Shown: piece by piece, positions 22,931 to 36,639 of the stretch
How the letters are laid out: every line of letters starts with the position of its first letter
Position numbering within the stretch: the stretch's first letter is position 1
Assembly: GCA_026168455.1 (NCBI GenBank)
Contig: CM047426.1
Span: 82,735,986 to 82,799,985, forward strand
Direction of reading: 5' to 3'
Source: Theocolax elegans
Taxonomy: Eukaryota; Arthropoda; Insecta; Hymenoptera; Cerocephalidae
Length of the DNA: 64,000 nucleotides
Position numbers and translations under genes: made by a program
Notes under the pieces: generated by a model
Told to the model about the DNA's origin: nothing
Seen by the model: only the letters and a program-made list of their open reading frames with translations
Databases searched by the model: none

Positions 22931-25400
22931 CCCCCTCCAGCACGATGAATTGATACGAACGTTTTGCGATAAGTATTTATCTCAAATTCAAAAATTATAG
23001 AAAATTGTTACATCTTCGATATTCCTTTTTTTCATGCACATAATGGAGATTGATCTAAATGAAAAAATACCAAAACATAATAAAAATAATAGCATACACA
23101 CTATTTTACTTATATTAATTTAATAAAAAGATGATTAGGTACATGAAAGATATGGTAATAAGAAGCTATAGCAAACGTCATTATTTAAAAATTTGATCAA
23201 CAATTATAGATTGATAAAATCGATAATACATCACATTTGTTGCGAAATATCGGTAATATAGAGATGTTTTTATGAAAAAATTAAACAACTCTGTTTTATC
23301 CACAATCGTTACTCTTTAACCTATTCGGCTATACTTCAGTCGAGAGAGCGACTCAGCATTTTATTTGACGCGTGTGGCTCCCTGCCGGAGGAGTTAGCTA
23401 TTGTCTTTCGCAGGCTAGTGGGAGGTGTGCATTGTCGATTTTTAAAAGAAAACTGTAGAAGACAGGTACGTCTATTGTCTCAGTAAAGTTAATGTCATTT
23501 CACAGGGGTGCAGTCGACGTTAATATGTAAAGATACTGGAGTTCTTAAAAAATTTAAAAAGAGTGAAATGCTTACGTTGCAAGCTTGGCGAAAGCTGTTA
23601 GTCAAATGAATTACTTATGGGAAGCACCTCTGGAGTCGATTATCTCTGTGTGATAAATATTAAGTTTAATATATTATTATAATATACCAAATACAGCAGT
23701 ATTCAATGCTCTATTGATACAGTAATCTAAAATGTCGTAATATATTCATTTTGAATTATCTAACAAAGTATTTAGAAGTTTAAATCCAAATAATATTACA
23801 AATGTGATTGTCTGTAACGAAGCGTAGGTCAGACGAACGGTAAAAAAATAAACTAAATAAATTTAACATGTATTTTAAAAATAATTATTTTACTTACGAG
23901 CAATAATCGGTATATAAATATAGATTCCGAAGATTGTTAAACGTAACACATTCCAATTTGAAAGAATAATTACATGAGTGTAATAAATTCATGAAAATTT
24001 TATTGATCTTCCAGGTGCAAGCTGCAAATAGAAAATCAATTAAAGCGTCTCCTTATCATAGCAGTTGATTGACTAATGAATGAAATGAACGTTTACACAG
24101 AAACGCAATCGAATAAGTCAAAGGACGTCGCAATTTTTATCGTGGCAATTATTACTAGACAGGCTTTTTAAGCTTCCGTGAATAACGGACACTTCACAAA
24201 TTACTGTATAGCTACGAGGCGAAAAGAGAATAAAAAAGAAAGAAACTCGTTCGCATACCAAAAGTAAATAACACCGAGGAGACGGTAGGGAGGAGAGAGG
24301 GGTGGATGCACAATACATTGCGTACTTAAAATAAATGGTTTTCGCGCGGCAGAGTCTGCGCGTTACAACAAAAGAGAGAGATTGCGGGCTGAAAATACTC
24401 TTTAAGGACTTTCATTTTTCGAGTGCACGGAGGCTTAAGGATGCCACGAGGTCAGGCGAGAGTAGGAAAGATTTTGCTTCTTTTTTTTTTCTCCTCCGCG
24501 AGATAGATAACGGGCGAGTTTTATCAGGGTAGCGCGAGAATAGTAGTGGTAGTAGTAGTCGCTCGCGGCATCATTCGTCAACGTCTTATCAAGCGTTGTG
24601 CGCGCCGTTGGGATAAAAAGGAAAGCGTTGATTTTTTCCACCTTCTTCTATAGTTCCTTCTTCTATCTCCCTTTGCAAGCGCTTACAAGAGAGTCCAAGG
24701 TGAAATTCTCATCTCTCTCTCTCTCTCTCTTTCTCTCTCACACACACTCTTTTTAACCGTTGGTAAGGGCTGGAGGGTAGCTGCCGGTTTTTCATATCAC
24801 GCCTCACATTTTTTGCTTATTCCTATACCATCGATAAGAGATATCGTTTTTTGTTTCCTGTGTATCTTCATAATCTATTATGGTTTTGTTCTAACCATGT
24901 GCGTGTAAGTACTGACGTGATATTCGGCAAAAAGATGAAACTTCTTCAGACAAAATAAGTGGTAACAGACGAATTTTTTTTTAGTTGAAGAGATGTCTCA
25001 CCACTTTTCTGCGTTCAACTTTGAGGACTCTCATACCTTTTAGGAAATTCTATATATATATTATATTATCGGCCGCATTAAAATCCTTTTATACATCGAT
25101 GGTGATAATTTTATTTTTATCTTTTCCGACTAATTAAACAACACAATATTTACTACTGTATTGCACGATCTTTGTAAAACTCTGGACAAAAATTATATAA
25201 ACAAACGAACGTCAATATTTTACCTCGAACATTTGGGTAATTTTTATTCACTTTTTCTCCCCCACGCAACTCCTTGTAATCAAATGTAGTAAAGTATATC
25301 ACATCGAGTCAACCCGTAAATTAAATAATAATTGATTTTTTTCCAACCAAGTACAAATGCTGACCGTGACAAAAAAGTAAATATTCTGCTCGAATGATCT
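22931..25400. other. AT-rich DNA with islands at about 23330-23420 and 24110-24800
   Basis: The island at 24110-24800 holds overlapping frames of about 65 codons on both strands and ends in a TC/CA array. The remainder is AT-rich with no feature I can support. Confidence 0.5.
24712..24748. repeat. (TC)n followed by (CA)n
   Basis: A TC array of about 28 nt passes into a short CA run. Confidence 0.88.
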
Positions 25401-26040
25401 TGAAAACATCGAAATCGATCACGAGTATTGGTGGTGTACGCCCCCTACGGAAATCCGAGGCGCGTCTACTACCCGTCATATAAGAATCAGCTGAAAAATA
25501 AGAAAGGAGAGTACGCTGTCCCGCGTTCCTATATCATCTAAATGATCGGACGAAAACCTTACGATTTATAACGCTCGATCGCATTTTCATCCGCGATAAA
25601 TCAGAGAACGCGTGGCTCACGCGGCGTCGTAGTATACACGAACTTTTCCTTCATCCGCGATCAACAAAGTCCTTGCCAGCCGATAAATCCTCGACTGAAA
25701 TAAGTTTCCTTCATACGTACAAAGATTCGTACATACCTACACAACGAAGGGTGAGCAATGTTATTAAAGCCCATCGAATTTTTCGCACCCTAAGCACCCT
25801 CGTAAAAACAACCATTGGAAAGAAGAATAGCCGAGTAATCTAAGAAAAAAAAAAAACAAAAGAGAAGTCAAAGAAAATTGTCCCAGGTCAAAGTATGTTC
25901 AAAAGGCAGGCTTGATTAACGTTCTCCATGGGGTAAAAAAGGGTCGAGCTCGTTTCATCGCTACCAGTAAAAGACATAAAGCAAATATACGCACGCGCAC
26001 GAGCGTGTATATAAACATCCTGTTCGTATATATGGGTATC
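25401..26040. other. GC-richer island, complex sequence
   Basis: About 600 bp of moderately GC-rich, CpG-containing DNA with no frame over 60 codons. Because it is complex but not open, it is a better candidate for non-coding functional DNA than for an exon. Confidence 0.35.
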
Positions 26041-28570
26041 CTTGTCAAATAATTCTGTCAAAAATTATTTAACGCCCGTTTTTACTCGGATTGGTGCTTC
26101 GGATATTTGTGATTTTTGAATGGACTGATATTTGCACGTATAGCTCATCTTTATAAATGACATTCTAGGAAAACCTAGATTTTAGTATTTGAACGATCTT
26201 TATTTATTATTTTACCAACTCTTGTAGATGATTCTTATTATTTCATACGAACATTATTAAAAACTTTTTTTTTATCATAGATTGCAAACTTTTATTAAAA
26301 AAAAGTTTTAAAATATTTATTTTGTTGTAAATGTTGTACAGTACACGTTTGACACTTTATTGCTCAATCTTTAAGTATTAATCTTAATATTTCAAAGCTT
26401 CCTGAAATGCAATAAAACGGCTTACGCTTTTCAGTTCAAACTTTTATCATATTTTATTCAATAGTGCAGTACATATAAAACCTGTCTTTATATACCTTTT
26501 ATTAAATAAATCTTCATGCTTAAATAATTGCTAGGATTTACATTTGGTGTCATGGCCTACTTGACATTGGTAGTATGGTAAATTTTTCGCCTCGTAAAGG
26601 TACATTCGACGTTTCTTCCCCGACCTCCTTCGACATTTTCATCCACTTGCCATTGTCCCCACAGAGTAAATCGGAAGGTTTTGAACGACATATTGGAAAG
26701 TGGGTAACGTCAAAACTGCAGGATTTGATAAATAATAAAAGTAGCTGTTGCTGCAAGCTTACTTCTTGACAAATGCGGAAAAACTTTACGAAGCTCGGTT
26801 ATACTTTATGCTATTTATATAAACTTAAACATGTACGTTTTTTTATACTAATACATTATAAAAACAAATTTTTTTCCAAATAAATTTTCAGTTAAGTTTT
26901 CAATAAATTTTAACCGCTTATCGATCTCTGCATCTCGTTTATTTTCAAATTAAAGGATATACAATATTTAATGAAAACAATATCTTTTTTTTATAAATTT
27001 CCACGTTCTTAATCAATTGAACACGATATACTGTGTGTTGTAATTAAACATTTAACAATATTGCTCTCAGAGATATTATTTGCTGGACTGTAAAAATATC
27101 ATTATTAATTATTTTCGCTTAAAGTAGAAAACCGTTTATTTTTTTTATTATGGTATAGGAAATTGATTTTTTAGTATGTTAGTCACGTTACAATATCTAC
27201 TGCACAAAATGAAGATCGTATCGTGTCATTGACAAGTGAACCGTATCTAATCACAAAGTAGCAGATACATTGCCCACCGAAGGAATATACAGCGTAACGT
27301 TCGGTGATGTTTAAGCTGAGCAACACGCAATATCGATAAAAAGGATTTAATATATAAAGAGAAAGACTTATGAACTATAAAGATCGAGGTCAACTTTTTT
27401 TGCTGTAAACGGTGTGTTAAATGTGAAGTCAGGAAGAAACGTTGGTCAGTCTACCCGAATAACTCGATGAGTTTTCTTTTTGTTACTAGCCATTATATTA
27501 AGAACAATTCCGTATTTCATTGAATCTGCAGTAGCTTCATACTCTTGGATTATGACAAGGAAAAAGGAAAGGAAAAGGAAATACGTTATACCGTTTATTT
27601 AATTAGAATTATAAAGTAAAAGTGAAAAAAGTTTAATTCAGAATAAGTTGAAACTTATCTTGTAACAAATAGTAGCAATTTTAATTCAGTTAAACGCTTG
27701 TAAAAAAAACCCAAGTAAAGTGTGGAAAACTCGATAAATAACTTGGAAGGAGAAAAAAAAAGAGAATATGGCAAAATAACGAAAAACCAGGCATCAAATT
27801 TTCACCGGAGCACGCACAAGCGACGGAGAAATGGATTTTCCGTAAAACAAACGGGCTCGCCGAAAAATTTGTGGCCTCCGGTGCATTTTCTCCCCGTGTA
27901 AAGAGAAGCCAAGGGGAATAAGAGACTCAACAAAAAGACCGAGAGATAAAAAAGAAAGAACTCGAACAAGAGCGAAGAGCCAAAGTGAAAAATAGAGAGA
28001 AACAAAGTAACCACCTATGGAGAGAAAAGAGGAGAGAGAAATTATAGTGTGCAGTTGCTAGAGAGGCGAAGAGAAAATTTTTACCCGAATTGGCTAAATA
28101 TTTAATTAGCTGCGATGAAAAGTTTATTTGAATGCCATGGTAATTAAGTACGAACTTCAGCCGCATACAGTTGATAATTACCTGTTTCCATTTGTCGATT
28201 TAAAAGAATAATATTAAGATTTCGAAATTTACAACATAAGTAAAGAAAATCTTAGTTATAACTAGTTGCATATAAATTTAATGAATCGCTGCAGTATTAA
28301 TTATATATACTATATGTAACACTAATGAAATTTAACATTCCTTATTTAAAATGTTTATTGGATACAAACATATTTTTAACAAACAATGTGCATAATACAA
28401 TAATTGTACTGTTACACTTAAATGTTTTAACATTGATAAAATATTTTTTATTGAATATTTGAAACAAATACCTATGATTTACATTATAAAAGAAAATGTT
28501 TTTTAGCAGCTAGAAAAATAAGTAAAGATGAAAAATTTTTGATGATTATTTTCTCGTAATACTTCATGAT
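26041..28570. other. AT-rich DNA with a small patch at 26540-26790 and a purine-rich tract
   Basis: The patch at 26540-26790 is open on both strands (64 and 68 codons) and is GC-richer than its flanks. It could be an old element fragment, but I cannot name it. From about 27700 to 28070 the plus strand is purine-rich. The rest is AT-rich. Confidence 0.45.
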
Positions 28571-30300
28571 AATATAAGAGAAGGTAACTAAAACGCAAAA
28601 GGGTACTTGTACATACTACCACCGTCCTATTGCCTCGACACTATCGAAGGGATGCAAAAAAGTTATACCTATATACTTAGCTAGGAAGTGGCAAAGGAAA
28701 AGACAGTGAGAAGGAGAGAGAGGGGAGGAGACGATATCGAATAATCAGCGTTCGCCCGAGAGAAAATCGGGGAGACGTTTAAATTCCTTGTCAACTGTTT
28801 GAAATGCAAAAAGACGTTATCCCGCATTCTGCATATTTTATTTACCGCCGGAATTGATGGGGTTCTCGAGCTCCTATTTTCTTCTCTTCCTGCACTTTCC
28901 TTTTTTTTTTATTTCCTATTTTACGTCTTCTTCGTTTTCAACTCGACGTACAACTTTACTTTTTTTCATATATTTTTTCTGCCACTTTCTCGGTTATTTT
29001 CGTCATTCAGACCTTAGCTCTTACTTACCGTTTTTTCTTCTTTTCGTATACATTTGCTTCATATTACAATTAATTCGATTCTTGAATTATTGATACCAAA
29101 GTTTCCGTTTGTTTAAATTCAAAAGTAAATTTCCACGGTATAGACTACTGCATCATGCATAAACTGGTAAACCCAATTCTCAATAACGTATTGTTGCCAC
29201 GTACGAATTTACCGATACATATAATGCTTTTATTAATTACAAACCTTATTTTTCTTTTATAATGACTAATTTGAAATATTCACTCAAAAATTAGCAGAAA
29301 AAAGAGCTTATTTAACTTATATACTTGTGTTTAATTTCAATTTAAATCAAAAGCCTATACATGCTCTAATTGTCAAACATGAGTATATCCTAAATTTTGA
29401 TAATCAAAAAGTAAGGTTAAGTATAAGCAGATAATATTTGATTTTAATATCAAATGAAGCCTCTGTAAACTGAAATGTATATGCTTTGTGCATTAGTTTA
29501 TACACAATTAATCATGTAAAGTGTGGTTAGGAATACATATGCATGGCTTTATTAAATTAATATTTGCGATACATTTTTAATTATTAAGTAATTAATCGAA
29601 AATAAACTAGTCGTGCATTTAAGAGAATGTAATTTTAATAATAAATGAAACAATATTTATGTAAATAAATTATGTATTACATGTTTTTTTATATTTTTAA
29701 TAATATATAAAAGCTATTTACATACCAAAAACGGGTTTAGAAAGTCATTGACTTCTAGCACCAATATTGCGATCAAATTATTGGTCCGAATATAATTTTT
29801 GCTGTTAGATAAAATGCTCTACAATGTTCAAACCATTTATATTTATACACTTTTTGTTTCTTTAATTCGTACAATTTTTCGAGAAGTTTTTCACATTACC
29901 ATGATATTCTAAATTAATTTATAATGTTGATGAGTTATTATGAGATTATAAATGGGTTTAACATATTATCTTTGGGTCGTTACCGACAATTTGGTCTACT
30001 GAACGATAATGATTATTAAAAGTTCTTTCACCTTTTATCTATTTGGACCATGTTTTGTAAATTTATTTTCTTAAAATTACATCAATTTTTATACTCGCCT
30101 TTTAAAATTTTGCACAGAATGGTATAGAATGAATTTTTTGTTATTTAAGAATTAAATTTAAATTATTCGAAAGAGTGTATAAAAATTAGATTCATAAATA
30201 TTCTACATAAATTATATTTTTCATCGATTTTAATAAAAGAAAAATATACCAGGTAACTACATATCATTGATTATTATCAAAAAATGAGGTTAATTTTTTT
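28571..30300. other. Weak island, pyrimidine-rich run, then AT-rich stretch
   Basis: A GC-richer patch lies at about 28570-28870, and a pyrimidine-rich plus strand follows to about 29050. It produces Phe/Leu/Ser-rich frames with no coding value. From 29060 to 30300 the DNA is AT-rich with nothing recognised. Confidence 0.5.
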
Positions 30301-30930
30301 TTATAAATGTCTCATGTTTCACATTAAATTCTTTCCTTTTCCTCTTTTCATCTTTTCCCCGCACACCCCCTCCCCCTCCGCCACCGGTCTCTCTTTTGGT
30401 TTAATCTACTTCTTCCCTTTATCTTCACGTTGGCTTTTTTGTCAGAGCCCCTTTACTTTCTGTACCAGATTTAGAGTCTTTTATCGGATATCCATTATTC
30501 CTGTGGACCCTTCCGCGAAATCTTGGCTGCCACGAGTCTTCCCCCCCTAGAAACGTGTTTATACACTCAGGAGCCGCCCAAGGGCAGAGATAATTCCACT
30601 CCCTTTTGGAAACTAATTTAAGTAAGCGCCATCCAAGCCATTTTTTATGTTTATATTATCTTGTGCGCGCATATCCGCACTTTCTAGCTCCTGCCGCGTA
30701 TAATTCTTTTTTTCTCCGCGATGATACACACAGGTTCGTAGGATGGATGTGCTACTAATGAAATATAAATAAGCCGAGTTAATGAATTACGTGCGCGCCA
30801 CGCTAACCTGATGATGGAAAGGGAGCAGGAAGAAGGAATTGACTTTGAGTGTGCGCTTTCGCAGTGTTTTTACTTTTAATTAGCGCGGACGTCGATATGC
30901 GATCCTTTCCTACTTCTTACTTATTATGTA
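30301..30930. promoter_or_regulatory. GC-richer island with a COE-like palindrome
   Basis: A pyrimidine-rich left part with C runs (30355-30385) precedes a complex island. GCCCAAGGGC at 30576-30585 is a palindrome close to the Collier/EBF site form TCCCNNGGGA, differing at the outer bases. No gene is evident. The regulatory assignment is tentative. Confidence 0.2.
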
Positions 30931-33590
30931 ATAAAATAATTACAGCTCTTTTACCTCTTTCTTCAAAATTATAAGAAGAGCTTCTTTCATCCGATACTTT
31001 GTTTCAGATTTTTATTGTATATTATATGTGCAATAAAAAAAACGTGTATATATAGGTATGTAGATAGAAATCTAGGTCGATCGGAGAGATTCGATCATTA
31101 AAAACGAAAGATTTTTAAAACTACTAAAAAAAATTGAAAAGCGCGATACAGAAAAAGAAGAATGAATGGATTGTATCAAAACGCATCCTGTAAATAAAGT
31201 CGAAAAAAAGTTCGATCGAAGGTTCGAGCGTAGATATACCCAGGTACACGTAAAGTGATAAAGTAAACGAAAATACCGAGTGAGAGTCGAGAACGCGTTC
31301 ACGTCAATCGAGAACAAGCATAGCCAATGGCAACTACCAACCATTGCAAACTCTGTCTTCGATCAAGCAGTTTGATGAATGAATGTTTCGTTTGCGTACC
31401 TGGCTCGTTCTCTGCAAAATCCACAGACACGTATATGCTCGAGTCGAAATATTTCCCAAAATTATGACTAAAAAATACATTGAAAATAGATGTTAAACGT
31501 TACGAGACTAGGGATTATATGTATATATACATAACAGAAAAGAAGAAAGGGAAGAAACAAATGCCCGGATTCCTTTTATGTTGGATTTGCGCAATTATTC
31601 ATTTTACACGGTGGGAAAACTAGTGTTTGGAGGAAGTGCGCCCCGAATGAGAGACCGCACAAAGCGATCGCGCATACCACTGGGAATTCCTATACGGAAA
31701 TCGCGAGGGAGGCCGGAAAAAAGGAGGCCGGGTTATAACGATTTTTCCGTGGATGAACGCACTACGTTACGTGCATGGCAATTCTAGCGCGCGCGCTCAT
31801 ATTACTCGGCGAAACCCTTCTTATAATTTTGATGTACTGGCAGTATCGAATATTGCATAAAACGTTCCGCAATGACCATTTTTTGTGTACCCATTGGCAT
31901 AGGTTGTAAGGGTTAACAGTTCTTCAAACTTTATCATAAAATTTAATAAAATATAAAATATGTAAAAAAGATCAATTAATGTTTGCAACTATATTGACAT
32001 AAAGTCAACTAATAAACACAAAAATATTGATGTATAACAAATTCATAATCTATTAAACCCGTAACTAAAATAGTGCACACATGAATTTTGTAGCTCAAAA
32101 GAGCATTCTTCAGCACAATAGAAAAAAAATACTATACAATTCAAATACAGGCAATCCAAAGCCACAAACAGGCGACGTTTTCGATCTAACGCAAAATGAA
32201 AAGTATTTTCACTTCCATGTGATTTTCGAACCCTGCTGCCGGTCGAAAGCCTCGAAAAGTACGGTAGAATTTTCTTTGTCCGGTGGAACATGTTTGTGAG
32301 CCACGCTCGTCGGCTAATCTTGCGCGACTCATCGGTGTAAGCTCGGGTATAGGATGGGCGTGGGTTTGGGCTTTCAGTAGTAGAGCTACCGGCCTGCAAG
32401 TGAAATAGGACCGAGTACGGTAGGCCTGCGAGAGCGTGTTTCGTGTGTTTTTCCACCCTATTCCCTCACTTTGTATTGTACAGTCGACGCTCTGTCCCTC
32501 TCTCTACGCCATTGAATTTCGCCTTTTGGGGTAAGCGCGTGGTCGGCCGAAATCATGGCGCGAAGTCATTTCGACGGGCGAGGATCCAGCGAAAAATGCT
32601 CTCGTATAGAAACTCGCACTTTTTTGTTCAAAAAGGATTTACGACGAATCGAAATTTGTGATGTACATACTTTCGTTGATAAACGCTTTGTTTTAGTTAA
32701 ATTTGTTACGGTCACTTTTGTTGGTATATAATATACGTCGATTATTTATTAAGAAGCAAATCAGTGAAAATCTCGGCAAACATTCAGTTTACTTCATTAT
32801 TTTCCAATTTCTGCATTATTGATTTGAACCAAGAAAAAAAACCTTCTATCTGAAAATTTACTCTATACTGAGCTGAGAAAATATTGGAAAAATGAGAAAC
32901 CCTGTTAAAAATTCCTAGACTGTATTTTTTTGTCTAAGTAATTATTGCAAACTCAAATTTTACTATTATCAATAAATATTTACTACATTTCTTATCACGA
33001 AAAAATAAGAATAATGGCTATTAACGCTCAGGTAAATTAAATGGCTCATGATTATAGCGAATTTTATTATTTTTTCTTTGATTGCACTAGTAAACTCTTA
33101 TGTCAAATCATCACCTTCCGAACACGTATTCGGTAAATATCTACAGAAATGGGATTTTTCACCCTATATCAAAAGCAACATCGTAGGACAAATCACTTCC
33201 TATTTCACCCTATTCCTACCCTGCCATATCGGTATCCCGGTTTTTCCAAAGACGTATTCAACCCGCATAAAAGATTTATTCTGTAAAGATGTTCGATGAA
33301 TTAGTAGAAGAAAAGTGAGAATTAGAAAGGATCTATGATATAAGATTAGATGACTATTATTTCGAACATGTATTTAATTGTTTAATTAGTCTCTCTTTAG
33401 TACCGTTATTTTCGTATAAAATTAGCGATATTTAGCGATAATCAATTACTTTTACAAAAATCCAATGAACTTTAATACCAACTCTTTATTAGAAAGGCAA
33501 ATATATACTACATTTACGTAGATACATTACACTTTAATAAACAAATAATTATATGTGAACCAATTAAAAGTATTGTTCTGCAAATTGGAT
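30931..33590. other. Two islands separated by AT-rich DNA
   Basis: Islands lie at about 31200-31810 and 32160-32660. The first ends in a GCGCGCGCGC run at 31787-31796, a possible Z-DNA tract. At 33048-33299 an 83-codon frame begins with a hydrophobic, signal-like segment (MIIANFIIFSLIALVNS). Its start context is poor and the region is AT-rich, so it is probably chance. Confidence 0.4.
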
Positions 33591-33599
33591 TAGCTAATT

Positions 33600-34370
33600 C
33601 ATTTTGATATTGTCTGGCAGGGAAGGCAGTCCATTTGAGTTCGCAGCAAATAATTTAAGACACGTAATTTCGATGGCCAGTTATGCCATGCACACAGGTG
33701 CACGAATGTACGTCAACTAAAGCAGAATGCAATCGAGAGGACGGACGCAGCGTAGGCAGTAGAGGTTCGAGCTAACACAAGACTCTGTTGCGTCGAGCAC
33801 ACACACATAGAGCGGCAGGAGTGCAGGATCTTTGGAGTAGTAGAAGCATGTCCTATAATGGTCCATCGAGCGGCCATCATTTGGCAAAGCGGTATAATTT
33901 TCGTTCAAGTCCCGGTTGCAGCCGGTGTCGTGGGGCAGTTGACCCAGCCTCCGAGAGAACCTCGATCGAGCGCGCGGGATTTACCTGCGGTCTCATACAA
34001 CGGTATACCGACACAACTCTCCGTGACAGCATTTACCCCGGCACACGTGCGCGCAGCCCTCTCCTCTTCACGCAGAGGGTCGACTGCGATTTCTCCGGGA
34101 AATCCAACGATTTCGAATCGGATCAGGATCATGGAACATCACGAGGGACACACGAGACCCGAATTCACGCCCCAACTACGCTCCAGGGAATTCTAAAGAG
34201 GTCCATGGATTCGAAGAACCGTGCTCCATGGCTCGCTGTAATTAATGACGCGGAACTGATGATGATTCAATTTTCTCCTTTGATGGAGATCGAGGTACCC
34301 ACGCGACGATAATTTTCAGTATACTATAGGGGAGAGAAGAGAGACGGAGAGAGAGAGAGAGAGAATATTA
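33600..34370. other. GC-richer block with the longest open frame of the window
   Basis: This complex 700-bp block contains a plus-strand frame ending at 34312. It opens upstream, but its first ATG is at 33848, with A at -3, giving 154 residues. A second frame of 112 codons (33858-34196) overlaps it on the same strand, and a third of 75 lies on the opposite strand. The product shows no domain, signal peptide or membrane segment that I recognise and is rich in Ser, Arg and Thr. A non-coding RNA exon or regulatory island is at least as likely as a protein. A GA array follows at 34331-34364. Confidence 0.25.
34331..34364. repeat. Imperfect (GA)n array
   Basis: A GA-rich array of about 34 nt interrupted by AAGAG and ACGG. 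Confidence 0.8.
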
Positions 34371-35050
34371 AACACTTCAAACCTTTGCCAACTTCTTTTT
34401 TCTGCGAGATCTCAAGAAGCGGGGGGTACATGGATTTGATAGAATGGAAAATTTCAGATTATACAGAGAGCGGTTGGTATTGCAAGATGGTTTAGACTTG
34501 ACAAATGAGGGCTGAATTTACGGATGAAAAAATTAAGTTTTATATTCAAGAAAACTGGCACGTTTTAATAATTCTTTGGAAACTTTCGTTTGATACTTAC
34601 TACACAAATACAAGAATTTTATACATTTTTTACGTACATACAACAATTTATAATAGACAGTTTTACAAGTCTAAACTATTCTAAGATGAAATTATGTATT
34701 TACCAAAATTAAAGTTTATAAAGTGTTATAAAAAAAAACTAAATATTTGAAGAAAGTAAATAATTGTAAATATTTACTTTCTTCACTGCTCTAACAATAT
34801 TTGTAAAACAAGCTATCTACATAAAACTGTTTATATTAATTACAGGAAGTTAAACTTAAAAACGTCTGCATTTGACTTTCAAATGGAAATGTTAAACACA
34901 AATATTAAAGACGACTCGTAGAAAGACGTTCTACCTCAGAATGTAAAAAATGTTAACCAAAATTAAAGAGCTTAAAGTGATGCGATATATCTTTCAAGTG
35001 TATGCTCTATGTTCATATTAAGATAAAAATTTTCCAAGGACTTCATGAAC
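34371..35050. other. AT-rich stretch containing a perfect hairpin
   Basis: AT-rich DNA with no gene. Its one notable structure is the inverted repeat at 34748-34785, listed separately. Confidence 0.55.
34748..34785. repeat. Perfect inverted repeat, 15-bp arms
   Basis: Left arm TGAAGAAAGTAAATA (34748-34762) and right arm TATTTACTTTCTTCA (34771-34785) are exact reverse complements around an 8-nt loop. The stem is too short for a typical pre-miRNA. It could be a cruciform-forming site, the tip of a decayed inverted-repeat element, or a terminator-like RNA hairpin. Confidence 0.9.
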
Positions 35051-36340
35051 CAAGTGGTGTAATCTCTTGAAAAATCTGGTCAGAAAAAGGGGGAGCATTC
35101 TCGAGGAGAAAAAAAAAAGAAGAAAAAAGTCAATGACGGTAAGGGAAAAGAAACCCTCGAATTGCGAATTTTTCAGTCTCCACTCTAATATATCGTATGT
35201 GCGCGGGCGCGCGAAAGTAAATTTCGTGCAAAGGCTGGCCTCCGATTCTTCTACAGATCGCAGAGATTAAAATGACAAGAGCAGTCAATTTGCCAGAGCC
35301 TGGAAGCCCTCCAGGAGCGTCGAATTTTCTCCGGACCAAAGCTTGTCCTCTCAATTTTTCTTCTTTTGGCCTGTTACTTTCCTCATCCTTGGTCTTTTTC
35401 TCCTGCATGCGCCCGTCTATCCCTTCTGCCCTTCATCCTTCTGCCCCTCTCTCCCCTTCTTTTTCCTTTTCCATTTTATTCGCCAAAACGACGCAGCAAC
35501 TTTGCGAAATTTTTGGCACTCTTTGGTATATAGATCGAATTAAATTAGGTAAATAGAATTTTTATTCATGATGACATCTTTTCGCGGTAACTTGCAAACA
35601 ATTGTTGATGTTATTACACACTCCATTAATTAGGATTAAACTAAAAAATTGTTGCTGAAAAAATTGTTTATGAATTAATGAAAACAAAAAAAATCAAAAT
35701 TATATAGTTATATGTGTCAAGCAGATTCAAAATCTATACAATAAATTATGTTTCTCATCTGTTAATTTAAATTTTCCATAACAATTAAATTGCTAAGACA
35801 CTTAAGCTGGTGATTGCATCTGGTTATTAATCGTTTGTCGATCAGATGGGTCTGTGTATACACTACGTACTATACAACTATATACATGCTACTCGTTCAA
35901 AAAATAAAAAACGACGTCGAAATAATTACAATATACATATACTGTAACGTAATGAATCTTTAATATCGATAAACCCATTCGAATTACCGAGCAAGCAATG
36001 CAACCATTACAACCGACGTTCGTCATTGTCTCAAGAACGTGAAGCCAAGTCGAAGGAAACGAAAAATGTCTGCTCTTGCTTGTCCATGAGAGTATTTATT
36101 AACCCGCATAAAATGAGCAGTAACAACAAACCATCCAGTTTACTATCGCGATTTCTGTTAACGCGCTCAGTTCCGTCAGCCGCGTAGGCTCGGATAGGCT
36201 ACCGAGAGAATGAAACATAAAAATAAAAAATAGAGATAAACAAAAGAAGAGAGACAGAAGAGTCATAAATTTGTCCATTACATCGCGAAGAAGAAGCGTA
36301 GACATTTGGAAAAGGAAATAAAAAAGAAATATGTAGATTT
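35051..36340. other. Two islands with purine- and pyrimidine-rich runs
   Basis: Purine-rich at about 35090-35150, a complex island to 35340, then pyrimidine-rich to 35500. After an AT-rich gap, a second island (about 35950-36200) of high complexity ends in a purine-rich run at 36210-36340. Open frames on both strands are composition-driven. Confidence 0.45.
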
Positions 36341-36639
36341 GAATAGGTGCATACATATACTAGCCTCGAATTTTCGGAAAGGATAATCCTCCTATTTCAA
36401 AAGGACTGTCGATTTACGTCGGAAAATATTCCGGTGTGCCTAAAGATTTTTTTCACAACCGATAACGCTATGAAGGAAAAATATGCTAGCATTGATGATC
36501 GAACAACCCGAGGAAATCATTGGTGTAGAGGAAAAAGAAATGATGGGTGCGACGACAAAAACAGCATACGAATCAAGAGCGGAAACATAAATCCTATTCC
36601 TTTCCTTATTATATATATATACATATAAACTGGACTGTA
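36341..36639. other. Short spacer before the GC peak
   Basis: Moderate GC content and no recognisable gene. A minus-strand frame (36440-36958) runs from here into the GC peak but shows no domain. Confidence 0.45.

Noticed and set aside
33048..33299. 83-residue frame with a signal-peptide-like start
   Set aside because: Poor start context, AT-rich sequence that favours Ile/Phe codons, and no family recognised.
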